Positions 16,705 through 24,595 of a stretch of 64,000 nt of DNA are shown here, piece after piece. Source of the DNA: Bradyrhizobium sp. CCBAU 53421 (GTDB lineage: Bacteria; Pseudomonadota; Alphaproteobacteria; Rhizobiales; Xanthobacteraceae); NCBI RefSeq assembly GCF_015291625.1, contig NZ_CP030047.1:8426501-8490500 (forward strand), written 5' to 3'. The stretch's first letter is position 1. The number at the start of each line of letters is the position of its first letter. The notes under the pieces were generated by a model that saw only the letters and a program-made list of their open reading frames with translations, did no database searches and was not told the DNA's origin. A program made the translations under genes and the position numbers.

Positions 16705-17217
16705 CTATTGCTCGAACGCGGCCTTGAGCCGGTTGAGCTGCGGCACCAGCGGATTGCCGATCGTCGAGCGATCCGGCGCCGGCGCGTGGATCGTGGTGTC
16801 GAGGCGGCGGACGCGCGCCTGCAGATCCATCGAGCGGGCGATCAGCTGCTGCAATTGCTCGGGCAGCTTCGTCACCATGTCGGCCGGGCCGGGATCGGCG
16901 GCCGACAGCTTCACCTTGGTCTTCTCGCGATTGGCCTGGGTCAGCGTCATCTCGCCTTCCTTGACCGCGCGATGCAGCAACAGCCACGACGCGAGCTGCA
17001 TCAGCCGCGTGGTCAGGCGCATGCTCTCGGTGGCATAGGTCAGGCTCACGGACCGTTCCAGTGCCTTGGCCTCGGCACGGCCGTCGCCGTCGAGATAGGC
17101 GGCGGTCTGCTCGACCAGATCCATGCCTTCCCGGAACAGCACGCCGAATGCCGCAGAATTGGTCAGCCGTTCACTGAACAGCACAAGCCCGGCTTCGTTC
17201 TGGGAACGATCGGCCAT
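16705..17217 (-). CDS. DUF1465 family protein (RcdA-like)
   Basis: 170 residues from the ATG at 17217 (MADRSQNEAGLVLFSERL). It is all-helical with a disordered C-terminal tail ending NPLVPQLNRLKAAFEQ. DUF1465 is the family of Caulobacter RcdA, an adaptor that helps ClpXP degrade CtrA at the cell-cycle transition; equivalence here is by family only. Nearby DUF1192 and quinone oxidoreductase genes, and rpmE further left, are recalled as its usual neighbours in Rhizobiales. Confidence 0.85.
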   Translation of the reverse strand: MADRSQNEAGLVLFSERLTNSAAFGVLFREGMDLVEQTAAYLDGDGRAEAKALERSVSLTYATESMRLTTRLMQLASWLLLHRAVKEGEMTLTQANREKTKVKLSAADPGPADMVTKLPEQLQQLIARSMDLQARVRRLDTTIHAPAPDRSTIGNPLVPQLNRLKAAFEQ

Positions 17218-17344
17218 GGTTAACGCCCTCACACCATCGTAACGCCCACTGGCATCTGACGCGCCAGCTTATGATGAACAAATCATTGCGCGGGCGCGCC
17301 GCAGAGTCCAGCCGCAACCGGATTTATGGTTTCCAACGGATAGG

Positions 17345-17500
17345 ACGCACAAAAAAGAGCCGCCGTTTCCGGCGGCTTTGAAGTTGATAACAGGGAGGCG
17401 TCAAACAGAGTGGACAGGAGCCACTCGGTGTCCAAACGAGGACGATCCAGTCATAATCGAGAAAGCTTAACCGATCGTAAATGAACGGATTTCTTCAGGC
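17345..17500 (-). ncRNA. Candidate small RNA ending at a strong terminator
   Basis: The gene-free stretch between the DUF1465 gene and a family A repeat ends, on the minus strand, in a perfect terminator. The upstream 130 bp contains GGACACCGAGTGG/CCACTCTG arms and a CCTCC motif (GACGCCTCCCTG) that could pair with ribosome binding sites. No coding frame fits. The 5' end and existence as a transcript are unproven. Confidence 0.35.
17350..17378 (-). terminator. Rho-independent terminator, minus strand
   Basis: Stem GCCGCCGG/CCGGCGGC (GCCGCCGGAAACGGCGGC) followed on the minus strand by CTTTTTTG. It ends a leftward transcript coming from the DUF1192 side or from a small RNA. Confidence 0.88.
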
Positions 17501-17594
17501 TTTGTTTGCCATGTCGGCCATTGACCTAGTTTGGGACAGGGTCGCACACGGACACGTAGTCCGGATGGAGCCAACGGATCGCACGAACGCGCAT

Positions 17595-17723
17595 TCCGTC
17601 ATCCCCGCGCAAAGGCTCCGCCTTTGTCGCTGGAGGAGCGCGTAGCGCGTCTCGAAGGATGCACGGCCCGGCCAGTGGCCGTCGATCCTTCGAGACGCCG
17701 CTTCGCGGCTCCTCAGGATGACG
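17595..17723. repeat. Dispersed palindromic repeat, family A, copy 3
   Basis: Outer ends CCGTCATCC and CTCAGGATGACGG, inner arms CGTCTCGAAGGATGCACGG and CCGTCGATCCTTCGAGACG. It has an extra AAAGGCTCCGCCTTT hairpin near the left side and an intact CCTCAGGATGACGG block, the IS110 target. Confidence 0.85.
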
Positions 17724-17813
17724 GATTGAGGGCGGCTTCGAATCAAATCGCAGTGTCGTAACCCGAATGGAGCCCAGCGAAATCCGGGCTACGACAGAAA
17801 TGATGGCGCAACG

Positions 17814-18005
17814 CTACGACTTGAAGAACGCGTTCGCGGCATCCTTCGACGCGCGCTTCTTGGTCATCGCCTCTTTCAGGCGATCGACTTCGGCAGTGAG
17901 CAGCGCGATGCGCTCGGTCAGTTCCTCGACCGACAGCAGCGAGAGATCCTGTCCGATCTCGTGGCTGATCTTCTTCCGCGGCCGGTCCTCATCCTCAATC
18001 GGCAT
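17814..18005 (-). CDS. DUF1192 family small protein
   Basis: 63 residues (MPIEDEDRPRKKISHEIGQDLSLLSVEELTERIALL...), ATG at 18005 with a GGGAGG box. It has a short charged head, then a coiled coil with ERIALLTAEVDRLKEAM. DUF1192 is widespread in Rhizobiales and of unknown role. A giant frame continues upstream but is the antisense of the next genes. Confidence 0.92.
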   Translation of the reverse strand: MPIEDEDRPRKKISHEIGQDLSLLSVEELTERIALLTAEVDRLKEAMTKKRASKDAANAFFKS

Positions 18006-18314
18006 GTGTCCTCCCGGCGATGTGATCTGGTCCAGAGTTGGTAAATGTCCGTGCGGAGAATTTTGCAGTGACTTTCGTGTGCGTGCAACACGCCGGCGCG
18101 GATGTCCCGGCGCCACCGCAAGCAATCTGAGCAGCTGCATCATCAGCTTTCTCCACCATGCCATTGACCCAATGGCCCACTCATCCCGCTGCTCAATGGC
18201 GGCGCCGGCACGCCGGTCGCAAGGCTCGGCCGGTTCGGGGCTTAATGGCGTTTCGCTTCGCTGGAAAAGGCGGTATGCCATCCGCCAATCCTCTTCACTG
18301 ACCAGGGACGAACC
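18006..18314. other. Divergent intergenic region
   Basis: 309 bp between the DUF1192 and quinone oxidoreductase genes; it must hold both promoters. No hairpin, repeat or convincing small gene was seen. Confidence 0.5.
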
Positions 18315-19313
18315 ATGCCAAACCTGCCCGCGCAAATGACCGTCGTTGCCATCAGCAAGCCAGGTGGCCCGGAGGTGCTGGTGCCCGAGACCCGCGCGTT
18401 GCCGGTGCCGAAGGCCGGCGAGATCCTGGTCAAGGTCGCGGCCGCCGGCGTCAATCGCCCCGACGTCGCGCAGCGCTCCGGCTCGTATCCGCCGCCGCCC
18501 GGCGCGAGCGACCTGCCCGGCCTCGAGATCGCGGGCGAAGTGGTGGCGCTCGGCGAAGGCGCAAAGCACAAGATCGGCGACAAGGTGATGTCGCTCGTCG
18601 CCGGCGGCGGCTACGCGCAATATTGCATTGCGCAGGACGCTCAGGCGATGACCGTGCCGCCGCAGCTGTCGATGCAGGAAGCCGGCGCAATTCCGGAAAC
18701 GCTGATGACGGTGTGGCACAACGTGTTCGAGCGCGGCGCGCTCAAGGCCGGCGAGACGCTGCTGATTCACGGCGGCTCGTCGGGCATCGGCACGATGGCG
18801 ATCCAGCTTGCCAAGGCGTTCGGCGCCAAGGCGATCGTCACCGTCGGCTCGCAGGACAAGGCCGACGCCTGCCTCAAGCTCGGTGCCGATCACGCGGTCA
18901 ACTACAAGACCGAGGATTTCGTCGAGGCGGTGAAGAAGGCGACCGGCGGCAATGGCGCCGATGTCATCCTCGACATGGTGGGCGGCGACTATATCGACCG
19001 GAACTATGACGCCGCCGCGGTCGAGGGCCGCATCGTCCAGATCGCGTTCCTGTCGGGAACACCGAAGGCCACGGCCAATTTCGCCAAGCTGATGGTCAAG
19101 CGGCTGCACCACACCGGCTCGACCCTGCGCCCCCGTAGTAATGCGGACAAGGCGGCGATGGTGGCCGCAATCGACGCCAAGGTGCTGCCGTTGCTGCGCG
19201 AAGGACGCGTCAAACCGCTGATGGACAGCACATTCCCGCTGGAAAAGGCCGCCGACGCACACCGGCGCATGGAGACCAGCGAACATATTGGCAAAATTGT
19301 GTTGGTGGTTTAA
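18315..19313 (+). CDS. NAD(P)H-quinone oxidoreductase (PIG3/QOR-type MDR family)
   Basis: 332 residues. It is a zinc-free medium-chain dehydrogenase: N-terminal GroES-like half (GEILVKVAAAGVNRPDVAQRSGSYPPPPG), nucleotide-binding motif HGGSSGIGTMAIQLAKAFGA at about residue 150, and C-terminal FPLEKAADAHRRMETSEHIGKIVL. No zinc-ligand cysteine or histidine set is present. It probably reduces quinones with NADPH in the cytoplasm. It is read divergently from the DUF1192 gene. Confidence 0.93.
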   Translation: MPNLPAQMTVVAISKPGGPEVLVPETRALPVPKAGEILVKVAAAGVNRPDVAQRSGSYPPPPGASDLPGLEIAGEVVALGEGAKHKIGDKVMSLVAGGGYAQYCIAQDAQAMTVPPQLSMQEAGAIPETLMTVWHNVFERGALKAGETLLIHGGSSGIGTMAIQLAKAFGAKAIVTVGSQDKADACLKLGADHAVNYKTEDFVEAVKKATGGNGADVILDMVGGDYIDRNYDAAAVEGRIVQIAFLSGTPKATANFAKLMVKRLHHTGSTLRPRSNADKAAMVAAIDAKVLPLLREGRVKPLMDSTFPLEKAADAHRRMETSEHIGKIVLVV

Positions 19314-19433
19314 CTCTCGCGACGGAAGCAGGGGCGGAAACCCTTTGATTCCCTTCGCTTTCGTGTCATTTATCGCGCCACCTCCGGGCCGGTCGCCGGG
19401 CCCGGGCAGTTTGTCGATCGCGGAGTACTGACA

Positions 19434-22310
19434 TTGCGTCTGATCAGGTGCCTTGCGCTGCTGGCGCTGGGCCTCATGATGTTTGCCGCTGCGCCTGCCG
19501 CGTATGCGATCGACGCGGTCAGCGTGCGCAGCGATGCGCCGGCGATCGACCTCACCGCGGTTCTTGACCATCAACGCAGCGAAACCGACCGCATCCAGGT
19601 CTCCACCGCACCTGGAACCGACGGCATCGTGCGCCGCATCGAAGTTCGCGCCCGCGAAGGCGGCCAGAACTGGGTGGTGTTCGCACTCGCCAACAACACC
19701 GACGACCAGCTCGACCGCCTGATCGTCGCGCCGCATTATCGCATCGTGTCGTCGGGCCTGCTGTGGCCCGACCTCGGCCTGTCGCGCATCGCCACCATCA
19801 CGCCGTCGGTCGGCGATCGTCCCGAGCGGCAGGAGAGCCCGACCGCCGACGTGTTCCGCATCACGCTCGATCCCGGCGCCGTCGTCACCTATGTCGCGGA
19901 GCTGCGCACCGACAAGCTGCCGCAGCTCTATCTGTGGGAACCCGACGCCTACAAGGACAAGGTCAACTCGTTCACGCTGTACCAGGGCATCGTGATCGGC
20001 ATCTCGGGCCTGCTCGCGCTCGTGCTCACGATCTTGTTTGTGGTCAAGGGCAGCATTATGTTCCCCGCCGCCGCGGCGCTGGCCTGGGCGGTGCTGGTCT
20101 ATATCGGCGTCGACTTCGGCTTCTGGGGCAAGGTGCTCGACATGTCGAACAACGCCGAGCGCGTCTGGCGCGCGGCGGGCGAGGCGATCCTCGCGGCGAC
20201 ATTGCTCGTGTTCCTGTTCGCCTATCTGAATTTGAGCAGATGGCACGTGCGCTACTCGCACATCACGATCGGCTGGCTGGTCTTCCTCGGCTCGCTGGTG
20301 GCGCTGGCGCTGTTCGATCCCGCGGTCGCCTCCGGCATCGCGCGGATGTCGCTGGTGATGATCGCCTTCGCCGGCTTCGCGCTGATCGTCTATCTCTCCA
20401 CCCACGGCTTCGACCGCGCGGTGCTGTTGATCCCGACCTGGTTCCTGCTGGTGGTCTGGGTGGTCGCAGCCGGCATGACGGTCGCGGGAAGTGTCACCAA
20501 CGACATCGTCGGCCCGGCGCTGCTCGGCGGCCTGGTGCTGATCGTGATGCTCATTGGATTTACGGTGATGCAGCACGCCTTCGCCGGCGGCGGCGCCACC
20601 ACCGGCGTGGTCTCCGATGTCGAGCGCCGCGCGCTGGCGCTGACCGGTTCGGGCGATCTGATCTGGGACTGGGACGTCTCCGCCGACAAGGTGTTCACCA
20701 GCCCGGAGACCGAGGCCCTGCTCGGCCTCAAGCGCGGCACGCTGGAAGGCCCGGCAGCGAAATGGCTCGAAGTGCTGCACCCGCTCGACCAGGACCGCTT
20801 CCGCGCCGCGCTCGATAGCGTGCTCGACCAGCGCCGCGGCCGCCTGGTTCAGGACTTCCGGCTGCGCACGCCCGACGGCCATTTCATGTGGTTCGCGCTG
20901 AAGGCGCGGCCCGTGGTCGGCTCCGACGGCGAGGTCTCGCGCGTGGTCGGCACCCTCACCGACGTCACCGAGTTCAAGAACTCCGAAGAGCGGATGCTGC
21001 ACGACTCGGTGCACGACAATCTGACCGGGCTGCCGAACCGCCGGCTGTTCATGGACCGCCTCGGCGCGGTGGCGAACCTCGCCAAGACCATGCCGAACCT
21101 GCGGCCGACCCTTATGGTGATCGACCTCGACCGCTTCAAGCAGGTCAACGATTCCGTCGGGATTGCGGTCGGCGACTCCATCCTGCTGACGCTGGCGCGC
21201 CGCCTCACCCGCATCCTCAAGCCGCAGGATACGCTGGCGCGCATGGCCGGCGACCAGTTCGGCCTGATCCTGCTGTCCGAGCAAGACCCGGCGCGGATCA
21301 CCAATTTCGCCGAGACCATCCGCAAAACCATCCGCGCCCCGATCGCGTTCAACGACCGCGAGATCTTCCTGACCGCCTCGATCGGCCTTGCACTGTCCGA
21401 TCCGGCGGCGCCGCTCACCGACGAGATCATCAAGGATGCCGAGCTTGCGATGTATCACTCGAAGCGGATCGGCGGCGATCGCATCGACGTCTACAAGCCG
21501 GCGATGCGGGCGCGGAAGACCGACCGCCTGACGCTCGAAAGCGACCTGCGCCGCGCCATCGAGCGGCAGGAGATCACGATCCTGTACCAGCCGATCGTAC
21601 GGCTGGAGGATCGCGCGATCGCCGGCTTCGAGGCGCTGGCGCGCTGGGATCATCCCAAGCTCGGCCGGATGTCGCCGTCGGAGTTCATCAACGTCGCCGA
21701 GGAGACCGGCCTGATCGTCGATCTCGGCATGTTCGTGATGGACCAGACCGCGCGTCAGCTCGCGGTGTGGCAGCGCGCGATGCGCGCCCGCGAACCGATC
21801 TTCGCCTCGGTCAACGTCTCGTCGCGGCAATTGCTGCGCCACGATCTGATCCACGACATCCGCACCGTGCTGTCGCGCTCCTCGGTGGCGCGCGGCACGC
21901 TGAAGCTGGAGCTGACGGAATCGCTCGTCATGGAGAACCCTGAGCACGCCGCCCAGATGCTGGCGCGGATCCGCGAGCTCGGCACCGGGCTGTCGCTCGA
22001 CGATTTCGGCACCGGACATTCCTCGCTGTCCTATCTGCAGCGCTTCCCGTTCGACACCATCAAGATCGACCAGTCCTTCGTCCGCACCACCAGCCGCGGC
22101 ACCCGCCCGGTGATCCTGAAATCGATCATCGCGCTGGCGCACGATCTCGGCATGGAAGTGGTCGCGGAAGGCGCCGAGACGGATTCGGATGCCGTCGAGC
22201 TCTACCAGCTCGGCTGCGAATACGCGCAGGGCTTTGCCTTCGGCGAGCCGATGGACGCGGATGCCGCGACGCGCCTGCTCACCGAGGAACGGCTGGAAGC
22301 CGCGAGCTAA
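19434..22310 (+). CDS. Membrane sensor with PAS, degenerate GGDEF and EAL domains
   Basis: 958 residues. The start is TTG at 19434 with GGAG at 19422, giving a signal peptide (ALLALGLMMFAAAPAAYA). Domains in order: periplasmic 7TMR-DISM-like sensor (30-180), seven membrane helices (about 185-390), PAS (405-510), GGDEF and EAL. In the GGDEF domain the signature is AGDQF, so cyclase activity is unlikely. The EAL domain keeps FEALARW, NVSSRQL, ELTES, DDFGTGHSSLSYL and KIDQSFV, so it is probably a c-di-GMP phosphodiesterase, perhaps regulated by GTP bound at the dead GGDEF. It is membrane-bound; the ligand is unknown. Confidence 0.92.
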   Translation: MRLIRCLALLALGLMMFAAAPAAYAIDAVSVRSDAPAIDLTAVLDHQRSETDRIQVSTAPGTDGIVRRIEVRAREGGQNWVVFALANNTDDQLDRLIVAPHYRIVSSGLLWPDLGLSRIATITPSVGDRPERQESPTADVFRITLDPGAVVTYVAELRTDKLPQLYLWEPDAYKDKVNSFTLYQGIVIGISGLLALVLTILFVVKGSIMFPAAAALAWAVLVYIGVDFGFWGKVLDMSNNAERVWRAAGEAILAATLLVFLFAYLNLSRWHVRYSHITIGWLVFLGSLVALALFDPAVASGIARMSLVMIAFAGFALIVYLSTHGFDRAVLLIPTWFLLVVWVVAAGMTVAGSVTNDIVGPALLGGLVLIVMLIGFTVMQHAFAGGGATTGVVSDVERRALALTGSGDLIWDWDVSADKVFTSPETEALLGLKRGTLEGPAAKWLEVLHPLDQDRFRAALDSVLDQRRGRLVQDFRLRTPDGHFMWFALKARPVVGSDGEVSRVVGTLTDVTEFKNSEERMLHDSVHDNLTGLPNRRLFMDRLGAVANLAKTMPNLRPTLMVIDLDRFKQVNDSVGIAVGDSILLTLARRLTRILKPQDTLARMAGDQFGLILLSEQDPARITNFAETIRKTIRAPIAFNDREIFLTASIGLALSDPAAPLTDEIIKDAELAMYHSKRIGGDRIDVYKPAMRARKTDRLTLESDLRRAIERQEITILYQPIVRLEDRAIAGFEALARWDHPKLGRMSPSEFINVAEETGLIVDLGMFVMDQTARQLAVWQRAMRAREPIFASVNVSSRQLLRHDLIHDIRTVLSRSSVARGTLKLELTESLVMENPEHAAQMLARIRELGTGLSLDDFGTGHSSLSYLQRFPFDTIKIDQSFVRTTSRGTRPVILKSIIALAHDLGMEVVAEGAETDSDAVELYQLGCEYAQGFAFGEPMDADAATRLLTEERLEAAS

Positions 22311-22348
22311 GGCTTCGGCGAAAGCACCCTGTCACCCCGCTCTCGGAT

Positions 22349-22483
22349 GTCATACTCCGCGAAAGCGGAGTATCCAGTACGCTGCGGCTTATCCGTATCG
22401 CGTCGATGTCTCTGGAATACTGGATCGCCCGGCGGAGCCTGTCATCGGGCGCGCGTTCGCGCGACCCGGTGGCGGGCGATGAC
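22349..22483. repeat. Dispersed palindromic repeat, family D
   Basis: ACTCCGC-GAAA-GCGGAGT hairpin, TATCCAGTA/GAATACTGGAT arms and CGGGCGCGCG-TTC-GCGCGACCCGG near the right end, terminating GGCGGGCGATGACGA. It fills most of the 193-bp gap between two genes. Confidence 0.75.
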
Positions 22484-22503
22484 GACCTAGGATGTTGCCC
22501 TCT

Positions 22504-22776
22504 CTAGCGCGGCTTCGGCATGCGCTTGAACCTGACGCTCTTGCCGTCGGCCTGGCGGGTGGCGATGTAGCCGGCTTCGAGGCAGGCCTCGCGCTGCGGC
22601 ATCTTCTCCTGCGGGCTGCGCAGCGTTTCCCACCACGACGCCCGGTGCGCGGCGCGCGGCAGCGCTGCATCGATGATCGTCTCGATCTCCTCGAAGGTCA
22701 GCACGAATTCGGGCAGATGCTGCTTCTTCAGATAATCCCGCAGCGCGTCGTAGTCGTTCACAACGTCCTCGATCAT
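22504..22776 (-). CDS. Small hypothetical protein (DUF7662-like)
   Basis: 90 residues from the ATG at 22776; a GTG at 22794 is an alternative start. The pattern YDALRDYLKKQH...FVLTFEEIETIIDAALPRAAHRASWWET followed by EAGYIATRQADGKSVRFKR resembles a small family typified by LTF-x-E-I-E and WW motifs. Function unknown. Monocistronic, with a family D repeat downstream. Confidence 0.75.
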   Translation of the reverse strand: MIEDVVNDYDALRDYLKKQHLPEFVLTFEEIETIIDAALPRAAHRASWWETLRSPQEKMPQREACLEAGYIATRQADGKSVRFKRMPKPR

Positions 22777-22877
22777 AAAGGGTCCGGCAACCACCCGTTA
22801 ACCCATTCGGCGGCCGCTGTCGCCATTTAAGGCGACAACAAGATTTCCCGTTGCATGACGGCGCTTTGGAGCTGGAC

Positions 22878-24371
22878 ATGCCATTTCGACGCGGACACGA
22901 CGCAAGGCGGCGCTGGCGGCTATCGGCAAAGCTGCTGATCGCAGCATCCGTTGCGACCGTCCTCGGCTTCTCCGCAGTCTGCGCCGGCGTGATGCTCGAC
23001 ATGCGCCGCGGCGAGGAACAGCTGGCCCGCCGGACCCTGGAGAACCTGGCGTCAGGCATCGAGGCCGACATCAGCCGCAACATCGAGCTCTACGATTTGT
23101 CGCTGCGCGCAGTCGCCAGCAATCTGGAAATGCCGGAGATCCGTAGCGTCAGCAAGGAACTGCGCCAGCTGATCCTGTTCGACCACGCCGCGACCGCAAA
23201 GCATTTCGGCGCGATCCAGGTGTTCGACAGCAAGGGCAATCTCTCCATCGACGCGGCGAGCCTCGATCCGCAGCCGGAGAACCGCAGCGACGAGGAATAT
23301 TTCACGATCCAGCGCGACCATCCCGACGCCGGATTGTATATCAGCCGGCCGACGCTGCATCGCGGCGCCTACGCGATCGTGCTGAGCCGACGCATCGTCA
23401 GCGAGGACGGCCGCTTTCTCGGCGTCGTGGTCGGCTCGATCCGCTTCAGCTATTTCCACGATCTGTTCGGACGGCTGAACCTTGTGCCGGGCGACACCAT
23501 CACGGTGCTGCGCAACGACCGCACCGTCATCATGCGGACGCCGTTCGATCTCGACGTGATCGGCAAGAACCTTGCCGAGCAGTCAGAGTGGAAATCCGAG
23601 AACCTGAAGGTCGGCGGCGCGTTCGCCGGCAAGGGCCCGGTCGACGACACGCCCAGGCTCTATGTCAGGCGCAGCGGCAGCGGGCCGCTTTACGTCGTGG
23701 TCGGCAAGCCGCTCGAAACCGTCTTCAGTCTCTGGCGCACCGAGGCGATCCGGATCGGCGCAATCATGGCGTTCCTGATCCTGTTCGTGCTCAGCGCAAC
23801 CCTGGTGCTCGCCCGCGAGATCGTCCGCCGCGCCGACGCCGAGGACAAGCTCGAGGAGCTCGCGACCACCGACGCCCTCACCGGCCTGAAGAACCGGCGC
23901 AAGTTCGACGGCGAGATCGACCGCGAGTGGCGCCGCGCCGGCCGCTACGGCCAGCCGGTCGCGCTGCTGATGATCGATGCCGATCACTTCAAGGCCTACA
24001 ACGACACCTACGGGCATCAGGCCGGCGACCAGGTGCTGGTCGGGATCGCGATCTGCATTTCGGACGCGGTGCGCCGCGCCGGCGATTGTCCGGCGCGCTT
24101 CGGCGGCGAGGAATTCGCCGTGCTGCTGCCCAACATGACCGCGCTCGAGGCCTTCAACCTGGCCGAGACCATCCGCGGCAAGGTCCAGCAATGGTGCGAG
24201 GGCGAGCTGATCACGACGGTGAGCATCGGCGTCGCCAGCATGCGGCCGCTCGCGGGCCAGCAATGGTCCGACCTGATCGAAGCCGCCGACAAGGCGCTCT
24301 ACGCCGCGAAAGCCAACGGCCGCAACCAGTCGGTGCTCGCCACCGTGCCGAAGATCGCGCTGGTGGCGTGA
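22878..24371 (+). CDS. Diguanylate cyclase with periplasmic Cache-like sensor
   Basis: 497 residues from the ATG at 22878 (GGAG box at 22868). It has an N-terminal membrane helix (LLIAASVATVLGFSAVCAGVML), a periplasmic double-Cache-like region to about residue 280 (ISRPTLHRGAYAIVLSRRI), and a second helix (AIMAFLILFVLSATLVLA). The C-terminal GGDEF domain has the active motif GGEEF, with the product-inhibition RxxD (RAGD) five residues before it. It is predicted to make c-di-GMP and to be feedback-inhibited. It lies 570 bp downstream of a phosphodiesterase-type gene, giving an opposed pair. Confidence 0.93.
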   Translation: MPFRRGHDARRRWRLSAKLLIAASVATVLGFSAVCAGVMLDMRRGEEQLARRTLENLASGIEADISRNIELYDLSLRAVASNLEMPEIRSVSKELRQLILFDHAATAKHFGAIQVFDSKGNLSIDAASLDPQPENRSDEEYFTIQRDHPDAGLYISRPTLHRGAYAIVLSRRIVSEDGRFLGVVVGSIRFSYFHDLFGRLNLVPGDTITVLRNDRTVIMRTPFDLDVIGKNLAEQSEWKSENLKVGGAFAGKGPVDDTPRLYVRRSGSGPLYVVVGKPLETVFSLWRTEAIRIGAIMAFLILFVLSATLVLAREIVRRADAEDKLEELATTDALTGLKNRRKFDGEIDREWRRAGRYGQPVALLMIDADHFKAYNDTYGHQAGDQVLVGIAICISDAVRRAGDCPARFGGEEFAVLLPNMTALEAFNLAETIRGKVQQWCEGELITTVSIGVASMRPLAGQQWSDLIEAADKALYAAKANGRNQSVLATVPKIALVA

Positions 24372-24419
24372 CGGGCTAAGCGCCGGCAAGATATCTGGCT
24401 TCACGGGCAATAGAGTTGA

Positions 24420-24534
24420 ACGCCTGCGAAAGCAGGGACCCACGTTGTAGAAGCGAGCTGTGGCTCCAGCGTTATGTAGCGGCAAGCATTGGTGGTTATG
24501 GGTCCCGGGTCGCGCTGCGCTTGCCCGGGACGAC
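24420..24534. repeat. Dispersed palindromic repeat, family B, copy 2
   Basis: GCCTGCGAAAGCAGGGACCCAC at the left and ATGGGTCCCGGG..CCCGGGACGAC at the right, with the shared middle GAGCTGTGGCTCCAGCG and GCATTGGTGGTTATG. Confidence 0.85.
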
Positions 24535-24595
24535 ACCGAGTTTGTTGCGGCGTCGAAACCCATAGATCGGCATTCTGAACGCCGCCGGCGACAGC

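Noticed and set aside
17814..22142. A 1442-codon open frame on the minus strand
   Set aside because: It is antisense to the quinone oxidoreductase and GGDEF/EAL genes; its residues are Arg/His/Asp-rich low-complexity typical of high-GC shadow frames. Only the last 63 codons (DUF1192) are real.
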